A stretch of DNA of 35,402 nucleotides. Source: a virus. This document shows positions 28,078 to 35,402 of this stretch, in pieces. Under the pieces are notes generated by a model. The model ran no database searches, was not told the origin of the DNA, and saw nothing but the letters and a program-made list of their open reading frames with translations. Where the stretch lies: the IMG/VR virus record IMGVR_UViG_3300025674_000160, positions 1 through 35,402 of that record. One strand, given 5' to 3'. Both the position numbers and the translations under genes were made by a program. How positions within the stretch are numbered: position 1 is the first letter of the stretch; every line of letters begins with the position of its first letter.

Positions 28078-28093
28078 TAGTTATCATATTATG
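28078..28093 (+). promoter_or_regulatory. TAGTTATCATATTATG element deciding a start codon
   Basis: The element ends with ATG 28091-28093. Because the same sequence ends at the ATG in two other places, the start of the following gene is 28091 and not the in-frame ATG at 28070, which would put the element inside the coding sequence. Confidence 0.65.
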
Positions 28094-28441
28094 ATACGAT
28101 TACTACCTAATTCAAACACTCAAACAATTACTGTTATGCCTAGACTAGGACTAAGTGGTTCTATGAGCTTAACAATAACAGAAGACGGTACTAATATAAG
28201 TGAAACAATTACCGATATAAATATGATAACAGACGATAATTTTTCAAATATATCATTTGCTTCTACAATATTAAAAGAAGGTAGTGGATATTTCCTGGAA
28301 TTTACTTTAGGAAGCGGATTGTTTTACAGAGATAAGGCTTATGTAACTTCTCAAACAAATGACGAAGTAATACATACTCTTAATGAAAATAAGTATGACC
28401 AATATGATGATGGGTCAGACGATGAATATATAGTAATATAA
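28091..28441 (+). CDS. Conserved structural-module protein
   Basis: The 116-residue protein begins MIRLLPNSNTQTITVMPRLG, is beta-rich (SMSLTITEDGTNISETITDI, FASTILKEGSGYFLEFTL) and ends in an acidic tail (YDQYDDGSDDEYIVI). I recall this family (MIRL.P......I.V.PR.G) from flavobacterial phages, in front of the portal gene. It may be a head-tail or virion accessory protein. Confidence 0.75.
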   Translation: MIRLLPNSNTQTITVMPRLGLSGSMSLTITEDGTNISETITDINMITDDNFSNISFASTILKEGSGYFLEFTLGSGLFYRDKAYVTSQTNDEVIHTLNENKYDQYDDGSDDEYIVI

Positions 28442-28442
28442 T

Positions 28443-30173
28443 ATGGAAAATAAAAGTATAAGGGTTATCAATCTATCAGGGTATGAAATTCCAGAAATAA
28501 AGGAAGTCCAAAATAAAGAATGGATTCAATATGGAGAGGATAATTGTTATTTTGATGATTTAATTGATAGATATTTAGGCAGCCCCACAAATGCCAGATG
28601 TATCAACGGTATTGTTGATATGATTTATGGTAGAGGATTAGAAGCTACAGATAGTGGAGAAAAACCAGAAATGTATGCTAAAATGAAACTACTTCTTAGA
28701 CCTAAAGATTTAAGAAGAGTTGTTAATGATTATAAAATGCTAGGCCAAGCGGCTGTTCAATTAGTGTATAACAAAAGCAAAACAGCAATAACTAGAGTGA
28801 TACATTTTCCTATGGAAACTCTTAGAGCTGAAAAAGCTAAAGATGGTAAAGTAGAAGCTTATTATTATCATCCTAAATGGCACGATTTAAAGCCTAGTGA
28901 TAAACCAAAAAGAATACCTACATTTGGTAATGGTGGTAAAAGAGATTTAATAGAATTATATATATTTAAACCATATAGGTCTGGATTCTATTATTATTCT
29001 CCTGTAGATTATCAATCTTGTTTGCAATATGCAAACTTAGAAGAAGAGGTAAGTAATTACCACATAAATAATATTAAAAATGGTTTACAGCCTTCTTTAT
29101 TAATTAACTTTAACAACGGAGTACCAAATGAAGAAACTCAAGAACTTATTGAACGAAAAATTTATGATAAATTTAGTGGCTCTTCTAACGCTGGTAAATT
29201 TATACTTGCTTTTAATGAGTCTGTTGAAACTAAAGCTGATTTGGAACCTATACACCTTCCTGATGCTCATGCTCAGTATCAATTCTTAGCTGACGAAAGT
29301 AGAGAGAAGATAATGTTAGGCCATGGTATTGTATCTCCTATATTATTAGGTATAAAGGACAATACTGGTTTCGGTAACAATGCAGAAGAATTAAGAACTG
29401 CATCTATCCTTATGGATAATATAGTTATTAGACCTTTCCAACAAGGTATAATAGATGGTTTAGATGAAATATTAGCATTCAATAATATTTACTTGAATCT
29501 ATATTTTGTAACACTACAACCAATAGAATTTACTGAATTAGATAATATATCTACTAAAGTAAAAAGAGAAGAAGAAACAGGAGAAAAGTTAAGCTCTCAA
29601 GAACCATTAGATTTATCTGATGATGATGCAGATGACATATATAGCCAATTAGAAGAGTTAGGTGAAGTTGTATCAGACGAATGGGAGCTTATACATACCG
29701 AAGCGGTAAAAGATGACAATGAGGAGTTCGATTTAACTAAATTAAGCGTATCTGAAGAAGATGCAAGCCCTACAAAGCGTTCTAGTCAAGACAATTCTGG
29801 TTATAAAGTAAGATACGCTTATTCTCCTGTCAGAAATTCTGCAAAAAGTAGAAAATTCTGTAAACAATTAGAATCTTTAACATCAAAAGAAGTTGTCTTT
29901 AGAAAAGAGGACATAACTAAGATGTCTACAAGAGGAATAAATAAAGAACTAGGACATGAAGGCAAGAAATACAATCTATTTAAGTTTAAAGGAGGTAAAA
30001 ATTGTCATCATTTCTGGGAAAGAAGAGTATATAAAAGAAAAATAAGTGTAGATACCGAAGTTGAGGCATCAGACGCTGTAAAGGATGGATTTAAGGAGCC
30101 TAAAAACCCTAAAGAAGTACCTGTAAGGCCTGTTGATATGCCAAATGGAGGTGCATATCCAAAAACTAATTAA
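28443..30173 (+). CDS. Portal protein with C-terminal extension
   Basis: The 576-residue protein: residues 1-370 look like a portal: WIQYGEDNCYFDDLIDRYLG, SPTNARCINGIVDMIYGRGL, LGQAAVQLVYNKSKTAITRV and, later, EREKIMLGHGIVSPILLGIK-type sequence (SREKIMLGHGIVSPILLGIK) with FGNNAEELRTASILMDNIVI. After about residue 385 a long acidic segment leads to a separate C-terminal domain: YKVRYAYSPVRNSAKSRKFC, EDITKMSTRGINKELGHEGK and KGGKNCHHFWERRVYKRK. The NCHHFW motif suggests metal binding or a minor-head-like domain. The portal forms the DNA entry ring at one capsid vertex. It lies after, not before, the capsid genes. Confidence 0.85.
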   Translation: MENKSIRVINLSGYEIPEIKEVQNKEWIQYGEDNCYFDDLIDRYLGSPTNARCINGIVDMIYGRGLEATDSGEKPEMYAKMKLLLRPKDLRRVVNDYKMLGQAAVQLVYNKSKTAITRVIHFPMETLRAEKAKDGKVEAYYYHPKWHDLKPSDKPKRIPTFGNGGKRDLIELYIFKPYRSGFYYYSPVDYQSCLQYANLEEEVSNYHINNIKNGLQPSLLINFNNGVPNEETQELIERKIYDKFSGSSNAGKFILAFNESVETKADLEPIHLPDAHAQYQFLADESREKIMLGHGIVSPILLGIKDNTGFGNNAEELRTASILMDNIVIRPFQQGIIDGLDEILAFNNIYLNLYFVTLQPIEFTELDNISTKVKREEETGEKLSSQEPLDLSDDDADDIYSQLEELGEVVSDEWELIHTEAVKDDNEEFDLTKLSVSEEDASPTKRSSQDNSGYKVRYAYSPVRNSAKSRKFCKQLESLTSKEVVFRKEDITKMSTRGINKELGHEGKKYNLFKFKGGKNCHHFWERRVYKRKISVDTEVEASDAVKDGFKEPKNPKEVPVRPVDMPNGGAYPKTN

Positions 30174-30175
30174 TT

Positions 30176-30691
30176 ATGGCACAGAAAGCACTTTTTATAA
30201 CAATAAATGAGTTAAAACGCAAGTCTATAATAGATGGTAACGTAGATGCGGATAAATTAATACAATTTATAGAGGTTGCACAAGATACTCATATACAAAA
30301 TTACTTAGGAGGTAAATTGTACACTAAATTACAGAATTTGATTATAAATGATGAAATAAATGATGCAGGAAACTCTGATTATAAAAGTTTATTAGATACA
30401 TACATAAAACCTATGCTTGTTTGGTTCACACAAAGCTCATATATACCTTTTGCGATGTACCAAATAAGCAATGGAGGTGTATTTAAACATAGAGGGGAAA
30501 ATTCAGAGACAATTTCATTAGAAGAGATGAGAATGATGCTTGCTAAAGTAACTGAGACAGCAGAGTTCTATACTAGAAGATTTACTGATTATATGGATTT
30601 TAACAGCAGCTTATTTCCAGAGTACACAAGTAACCAAAATGGTGATATGTACCCTGATAGAGATGTTAATTTTAATTCATGGGTACTTTAA
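30176..30691 (+). CDS. Head-tail connector (adaptor) protein
   Basis: The 171-residue helical protein starts MAQKALFITINELKRKSIID and contains DADKLIQFIEVAQDTHIQNY (about residues 24-43), LGGKLYTKLQNLI and IKPMLVWFTQSSYIPFAMYQ, typical of connector/adaptor proteins that dock below the portal. The conserved-looking end is NFNSWVL. It starts 2 bases after the portal gene. Confidence 0.78.
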   Translation: MAQKALFITINELKRKSIIDGNVDADKLIQFIEVAQDTHIQNYLGGKLYTKLQNLIINDEINDAGNSDYKSLLDTYIKPMLVWFTQSSYIPFAMYQISNGGVFKHRGENSETISLEEMRMMLAKVTETAEFYTRRFTDYMDFNSSLFPEYTSNQNGDMYPDRDVNFNSWVL

Positions 30692-30811
30692 ATGTATAGT
30701 AAGACGATAAAGACATATAAACCAAAAGAAAGCAACGTGGTGAAGCTAGAATCATTCTTAAACAGAATAGATAAAGACAAAGATAAAGTTGCAAATAAAA
30801 ACAATAAATAA
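30692..30811 (+). CDS. Small basic protein between connector and fibre genes
   Basis: The 39-residue protein begins MYSKTIKTYKPKESNVVKLE and is Lys-rich. It starts on the base after the connector stop, and its TAA overlaps the fibre ATG by one base, so it is probably a coupled translated gene. Function unknown. Confidence 0.65.
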   Translation: MYSKTIKTYKPKESNVVKLESFLNRIDKDKDKVANKNNK

Positions 30812-33800
30812 TGGCTACATTATCAGGAAATAAAATAAAAGATACTTACCAGTCATTAATCAAACTGACAGATAATGGCAATTTAACTACAGGAGCTAAA
30901 CAGCTTACTGATGGATTTGGAAACAATTCTCCTTTATATATTTCTACTACACAAATCGGAATAGGAGTAACGCCAGAAGCAACTTATGATTTACACGTTT
31001 ACTCAAATGCCAAAGTAGGAGGTAATTTAACTGTAACAGGAGATTTAACAGTAGAAGGAACAACAACAACAATAGATACTCAAACATTAACTGTAGAAGA
31101 CCCATTAATTGAAGTTGCAAGTAATAACACTTCAACAGATGCAGTAGATATAGGTTGGTATGGTAAATACGCACCAAGTGGAACTGTGTTATATGCAGGT
31201 TTATTTAGAGATACGGGAGATAGTAAATTTAAATTATTTAGAAACCTAGAGGAGCAACCAACTACTACAGTAAATACAAGTGGAACAGGATATACTAAAG
31301 CAGATTTAGTCATAGGCGATTTAGATGCTTTAGACATAGATGCAGAGAATATTACATTACCAACAACAGGCACAAATTCAGGAATACCAAGTAGTGTCGG
31401 TGTCGCATATTTTGGAAACACAAATAATAGAATATTTAATGATTCAAGCGGAATTACTTTAAGGATTCAAGCTAGTGACAATTTAGATATTAAAGCAGAG
31501 AATTTTAGCTTTAGCAATACTAATGGGAGTTTATTAAGAGGTGGCGATTCAGGTGTTAGGTTATATTATCAAAACTCTGAAAAGCTAACGACTACAACAA
31601 ATGGAATCGAGGTTACAGGAACAGGTAGTTTTACAGGACAAGTTACAATACCCGCAACGCCTGTAGCCGACACTGATGCTGCAAGTAAAGGATATGTAGA
31701 TGGATTAGTCGAAGGTCAAGATACTTTAGCAGAAATACTTGCTAATGGAAATACAACTGGTGGTACTGATTTAATAGTTAGCACTTCTGACCAAATATTT
31801 TTACCAAATGGTAGTTTATCAAATCCTGCATTATCTTTTACTAATGATACTGATACAGGTATTTCTTATGATGCTTCTTCTGGTATAAGATTTAGTTTAG
31901 GTGCAAGTGAAAGATTTAGAATATCAAATAATTTTATAAATTTTAAGCCAGATGGATTTACAAGATTTTCTGTTAATTATAATGGAATATTTGCTTATTT
32001 AGATACAGAAATACAAGGAGAATTAACTGTTACAGGCACAGGACAAAGTAGTTTTGCAGGTCAAGTTACGATACCTGCAACGCCAGTCGCAAGTACAGAC
32101 GCAGCTTCTAAAGGATATGTAGATAGTCAAGTAGGTGCTAATAACGAATTGTCAGAAGTATTAGCAAACGGAAACACTACAGGAGGTACTGATATAGCTA
32201 TTACAGCAGGAGATAAAATAACTAATTTTACATCTACTGGTATTGATGACAATGCCACTTCAACTTCTTTGACAATTGCAAGTGATGGAGTTGCAACTTT
32301 TATAAACAACATAGATATAAACGGAAACAATAAACATATACGTTTTATAGATACATACGGAAATTGGTTAATTGAAGCAGGAGATGGAGCTAACAACTTT
32401 AAAATACATAGTCAAAGTTTAGCAGCAGATTATTTAACTCTTGAAGGAGGAGGTCAATTAAATCTAGGAGAATATGGTTCTGGTAGTTTTACAGGAACAG
32501 CAGCATATAATTTATCTGTAGATTCAAGCGGTAATATAATAGAAACAGCAGGAGGTGTTGTTGATGGTAGTGGTACTGCTACATTTTTACCTAGATGGTT
32601 AGATTCAAATACACTTGGAGACAGTATTCTAAATCAATCTAGTAATGATATTATAATTGGATATAATTCTAATTCAACACACTCATTTGAAAAAACATTT
32701 GCAACAGGACACGCAACAGGCAATAGAGGTGCTGAAGTTCATTTCGGTATGGATGATGGTGGTGGTAATGTTGGAATGAGAGTAATTGATTCTGCATCTT
32801 CAAACGCTAGTTTTAATGCTCAACATATAGAGTTTCATACTCACGAAGGAGGAGTTTCTGTTGGTAAAAGAATGGAAATTTTAAGTACTGGTAATTCTAT
32901 TTTCTATAATAACGTAGGAATTGGAACGACTTCTCCTTCAACTAAATTACATTTAGGAGGTACTGCACCTTTAGATTCAATTATTCGTCAAGATTCTACA
33001 GTTTCAGGAACAAACTGGGAAATTGGTGAAAGAGCAGCAGGTAAATGGCAAATATGGGAAGATGATGGAGATAGTGTTGTTGCTACTTTTATGTCATCAG
33101 GAAACGTAGGAATTGGAACTGATTCGCCTGATGCTATTTTTCACGTTGCTAAAGCAAATTCAGGTGGAATAGGAGGACAAATAGTTATTGATAACCCCAC
33201 AAGTTCAACATTAGGGAATTCTGTAGAAATTTCTTTTCTTACAGATGCAGGAGCTTCTGGAACAAATATACGAAATGCACGTATTTTAGCTGTTAATGAA
33301 AACGCAGGAAATGGAGCTGCTAATATGCAATTTCACACGTGGAATGGAAGCACAAGTGCAGAAAGAATGCGTATAGACAGTACAGGAAACACAACTATAA
33401 ATGGAGATACCTCTATAAACAGAGGGAACCAAACATCTGGAGAATTATTATTAGGAGGAACTACTGATGGTGGTTTTGTAGATTTTGATGGTACTAGCTT
33501 ACAGCTTAATACACAAAGAGACCCAAATACCGGTACATTTGTTAATACAGGAAAATCAAACGCAAGTATAAATTTAGTTGGTGCTGCTGGTGGTTCTTAT
33601 ATCAGATTTAATACTGCTGCTGCAAATAATACTACTGCAACAGAAAGAATGCGTATTAATTCAGTTGGAGATATGATTATTAAAGATTATGGGAATATTT
33701 ATGCTTCTATCAATAATTCAACTGTTAATTCTGGAATTTACTTTGGTGGTACTGATAATACTCTTCGGTCATATACCAACGATACAGAAAGAATGCGTAT

Positions 33801-34803
33801 AGATAGTTCAGGAAACGTAGGAATTGGAGAAACAAGTCCTACAAGTAAATTACACGTTAAAGATACTCCTGCGGCAACAAGTGGAGCAATTTTGACATTA
33901 AGAAATTCACAAGCAACAGCATCTAATACAACTTTTGGCGGTATCTTTTTTAGTTCAACACCAGGATATGATTTTAGTATCGGAAAATCAAATGTAAATT
34001 CTACAACAACTCTAAGTTTTAGAAATGGAAACTCTGGTGCATCTTTAATGGACATTGATGCTGCTGGAAACGTAGGAATTGGAACGACATCGCCTGATGA
34101 GAAATTAGATGTTGTTGGTAAAATGAAAATATCTGATGATATTATTTTAGCACAAACTAATGGTAGAATTGATTATGATAATGGAAATTCTAATGGTGCA
34201 TTAAGATTCCATTCAACATCAGCTAATGAAGAAAGAATGCGTATAACATCTGGAGGGCACGTTTTATTTGGTACTACTGACACGGCTTTAAGTAGTGGCG
34301 TAGGTTTTAAATATATTGATTCTGCAACAGCTCCATATTTTGGATTAACAGTAAATTCCTCAAGTGCAACGGGTGTGAGTAATTTCCATCACTATAATAC
34401 AAATGCTACTTATAATGGCTTTAGATTTTATATAACTAATAATGGAGGTATTTATAATTATTCAGCGAATAATGTTAACTTATCTGATGAAAGAGTAAAA
34501 ACTAATATAGAATTATCTGGTAATTATTTAGACAAAATTTGTTCAATACCTGTTAGGTTATTCAATTACAAAGATGAGCCAGAAGGAACTGAAAAAAATC
34601 TTGGAGTTATTGCACAAGAAGTTGAAGCTATTGCACCAGAACTTGTAAACCCAGAAGGTTTTGGGGAAACACCAGAAGATGGGATACCTTTAAAGAGTGT
34701 TTACACAACAGATATGATGTATGCTTTAATGAAAGCAATACAAGAATTAAAAGCAGATAACGATAGCTTAAGAGCAAGAATAGAAACTTTAGAAAATAAT
34801 TAA
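30811..34803 (+). CDS. Large tail fibre with C-terminal S74 chaperone domain
   Basis: The 1330-residue protein starts MATLSGNKIKDTYQSLIKLT. Beta-helix-like repeats fill most of it: GNVGIGT-type turns (DNA copies at 32911, 33103, 33814 and 34069), ERMRIxSxG turns (33361, 33643, 33787, 34231) and two QVTIPATPVAxTDAASKGYV blocks. The last 106 residues are an S74 intramolecular chaperone: SDERVKTNIE gives the Ser1225-Lys1230 dyad, followed by RLFNYKDEPEGTEKNLGVIA-QEVE and YALMKAIQELKADNDSLRAR. The chaperone trimerises the fibre and then cuts itself off. The fibre should bind the host surface. Confidence 0.9.
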   Translation: MATLSGNKIKDTYQSLIKLTDNGNLTTGAKQLTDGFGNNSPLYISTTQIGIGVTPEATYDLHVYSNAKVGGNLTVTGDLTVEGTTTTIDTQTLTVEDPLIEVASNNTSTDAVDIGWYGKYAPSGTVLYAGLFRDTGDSKFKLFRNLEEQPTTTVNTSGTGYTKADLVIGDLDALDIDAENITLPTTGTNSGIPSSVGVAYFGNTNNRIFNDSSGITLRIQASDNLDIKAENFSFSNTNGSLLRGGDSGVRLYYQNSEKLTTTTNGIEVTGTGSFTGQVTIPATPVADTDAASKGYVDGLVEGQDTLAEILANGNTTGGTDLIVSTSDQIFLPNGSLSNPALSFTNDTDTGISYDASSGIRFSLGASERFRISNNFINFKPDGFTRFSVNYNGIFAYLDTEIQGELTVTGTGQSSFAGQVTIPATPVASTDAASKGYVDSQVGANNELSEVLANGNTTGGTDIAITAGDKITNFTSTGIDDNATSTSLTIASDGVATFINNIDINGNNKHIRFIDTYGNWLIEAGDGANNFKIHSQSLAADYLTLEGGGQLNLGEYGSGSFTGTAAYNLSVDSSGNIIETAGGVVDGSGTATFLPRWLDSNTLGDSILNQSSNDIIIGYNSNSTHSFEKTFATGHATGNRGAEVHFGMDDGGGNVGMRVIDSASSNASFNAQHIEFHTHEGGVSVGKRMEILSTGNSIFYNNVGIGTTSPSTKLHLGGTAPLDSIIRQDSTVSGTNWEIGERAAGKWQIWEDDGDSVVATFMSSGNVGIGTDSPDAIFHVAKANSGGIGGQIVIDNPTSSTLGNSVEISFLTDAGASGTNIRNARILAVNENAGNGAANMQFHTWNGSTSAERMRIDSTGNTTINGDTSINRGNQTSGELLLGGTTDGGFVDFDGTSLQLNTQRDPNTGTFVNTGKSNASINLVGAAGGSYIRFNTAAANNTTATERMRINSVGDMIIKDYGNIYASINNSTVNSGIYFGGTDNTLRSYTNDTERMRIDSSGNVGIGETSPTSKLHVKDTPAATSGAILTLRNSQATASNTTFGGIFFSSTPGYDFSIGKSNVNSTTTLSFRNGNSGASLMDIDAAGNVGIGTTSPDEKLDVVGKMKISDDIILAQTNGRIDYDNGNSNGALRFHSTSANEERMRITSGGHVLFGTTDTALSSGVGFKYIDSATAPYFGLTVNSSSATGVSNFHHYNTNATYNGFRFYITNNGGIYNYSANNVNLSDERVKTNIELSGNYLDKICSIPVRLFNYKDEPEGTEKNLGVIAQEVEAIAPELVNPEGFGETPEDGIPLKSVYTTDMMYALMKAIQELKADNDSLRARIETLENN

Positions 34804-34804
34804 T

Positions 34805-35125
34805 ATGGCAAATACTTATAATTGGAAAATTAATGCGTTAGACGCTAAAATTCAAGACGGAGATAATAGCGATGTTATCTACACAGTACATTGGAGTTAT
34901 ATTGCACAAGACGAATCAGGAGAACATCAAGCAAGTTCAATAGGTACGTTAGGTGTGACTTATGACCCAGACAACTTTATTCCTTATGCTGACTTAACTA
35001 AAGACGATGTAGTAGGATGGTTAGAAGCAGGGTTAGATGTTGAAGCGATGAAAACAAATTTAGATAATCAAATTGAATTACAAATAAACCCAGTAGATGA
35101 AACATTAAGACCTGACTGGAATTAA
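34805..35125 (+). CDS. Conserved marine phage protein after the fibre
   Basis: The 106-residue protein begins MANTYNWKINALDAKIQDGD and contains VIYTVHWSYIAQDESGEHQA, IPYADLTKDDVVGWLEAGLD and a PVDETLRPDW ending. This family is common next to tail fibre genes in marine phages and cyanophages. Possibly a fibre-associated beta-sandwich; function unproven. One base separates it from the fibre gene. Confidence 0.8.
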   Translation: MANTYNWKINALDAKIQDGDNSDVIYTVHWSYIAQDESGEHQASSIGTLGVTYDPDNFIPYADLTKDDVVGWLEAGLDVEAMKTNLDNQIELQINPVDETLRPDWN

Positions 35126-35126
35126 C

Positions 35127-35134
35127 TATATTTG
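35127..35134 (+). promoter_or_regulatory. Possible -7 element (TATATTTG) before the lysis genes
   Basis: TATATTTG fits TAnnTTTG and lies 18 bases before the ATG at 35152, in a 26-base gap. The -33 position reads ATTA instead of TTTG, so the promoter is only half supported. It would start the transcript that runs across the ends of the window into the lysis genes. Confidence 0.35.
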
Positions 35135-35151
35135 AATATAAATTTAATATT

Positions 35152-35391
35152 ATGAGTAAAATAAAAAAAGAAGAATTAGAATCATTACAAGAATCACAAA
35201 AGAAGTTTGCTGCTATTAAGCACGACTTAGGACAGCTTGAAGTACAGAAACATGGATTACTACATTTGTGGGCAAGTATTCAAGAGGAAGAAAATAAGTT
35301 TAAAAAAGAGCTAGAAGAAAAGTATGGTAAAATAAATATCAACTTGGAAGATGGTTCTTATGAAGAAATTAAAGAAGAAAATAAAAGTTAA
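35152..35391 (+). CDS. Small coiled-coil phage protein
   Basis: The 79-residue protein begins MSKIKKEELESLQESQKKFA and is helical with heptads (IKHDLGQLEVQKHGLLHLWA then SIQEEENKFKKELEEKYG), ending ININLEDGSYEEI. The K.xLLH...xxQ.E and YG.ININLxDGSY motifs occur in small phage proteins of unknown function. It precedes the membrane protein that crosses the window ends by 4 bases. Confidence 0.78.
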   Translation: MSKIKKEELESLQESQKKFAAIKHDLGQLEVQKHGLLHLWASIQEEENKFKKELEEKYGKININLEDGSYEEIKEENKS

Positions 35392-35395
35392 TACT

Positions 35396-35402
35396 ATGAA
35401 AA
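35396..35402 (+). CDS. Start of the gene that continues at base 1
   Basis: ATGAAAA at the very end, plus AA at bases 1-2, reads ATG-AAA-AAA and continues in the frame open from base 3 to the stop at 272. The spacing to the gene before (4 bases) matches the tight packing elsewhere. Confidence 0.7.

Noticed and set aside
1-35402. Diversity-generating retroelement, integrase, lysogeny repressor or tRNA genes
   Set aside because: No reverse transcriptase, tyrosine or serine recombinase, CI-like repressor or tRNA cloverleaf was seen on either strand.

Overview
This window looks like the whole genome of a small tailed bacteriophage (siphovirus type) that infects a Bacteroidota host, most likely a marine Flavobacteriia. 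Every convincing gene is on the + strand, genes are packed with 1-60 base overlaps, and the DNA is strongly AT-rich. Promoters fit the Bacteroidota consensus (TTTG, a spacer of about 19, then TAnnTTTG or TAnnTTAG), and most genes start after A-rich leaders rather than Shine-Dalgarno sequences. The last bases (ATG at 35396) continue in frame into base 1, so the molecule is probably a complete, circularly permuted genome cut inside a small membrane-protein gene. I see no integrase, CI-like repressor, DNA polymerase, primase, tRNA or CRISPR array.

Layout. (1) 35152-35402 joined to 1-1774: host lysis, with a membrane/coiled-coil protein, an exported thioredoxin-like protein, an M15 peptidase endolysin, a holin and two small proteins. 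(2) 1806-1892: a candidate three-way-junction RNA. (3) 1951-8890: replication and recombination: ERF annealing protein, putative SSB, RepA/DnaB-like ATPase, RusA resolvase, sigma-like protein, PD-(D/E)XK nuclease, dATP/dGTP diphosphohydrolase family protein, RecE-like exonuclease and a protein with a DnaA domain IV-like region. (4) 8857-10471: small and large terminase. (5) 10482-15330: an accessory block of 17 tiny genes bracketed by arrays of an 18-base repeat. It holds two consensus promoters, a run of 16 helically phased A-tracts and a complete type II hammerhead ribozyme. (6) 15330-15980: about 650 bases without a convincing gene but rich in hairpins, with an interleaved (pseudoknot-like) pair of inverted repeats. 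(7) 15981-35125: the structural module, in the unusual order tail chaperone with -1 frameshift, tail completion, tail proteins, tape measure, then capsid protease, scaffold, major capsid protein, tail-tube-like protein, portal, connector, and a 1330-residue fibre with a C-terminal S74 chaperone.

How it may work together. The exonuclease, annealing protein, SSB, helicase and resolvase make a recombination-driven replication set that leans on host polymerase. The sigma-like protein may act on a 15-base element (AGTTATCATATTATG) that ends exactly at the start codon of three structural transcription units. RNA-level control looks important: a self-cleaving ribozyme in the early block, two further structured-RNA candidates and several intrinsic terminators. 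The 18-base repeat TTAAACATAGTAGGTTTT sits at gene ends and module borders throughout.

Functions were assigned by recalling family motifs, not by a database search; RNA structures were paired by hand.
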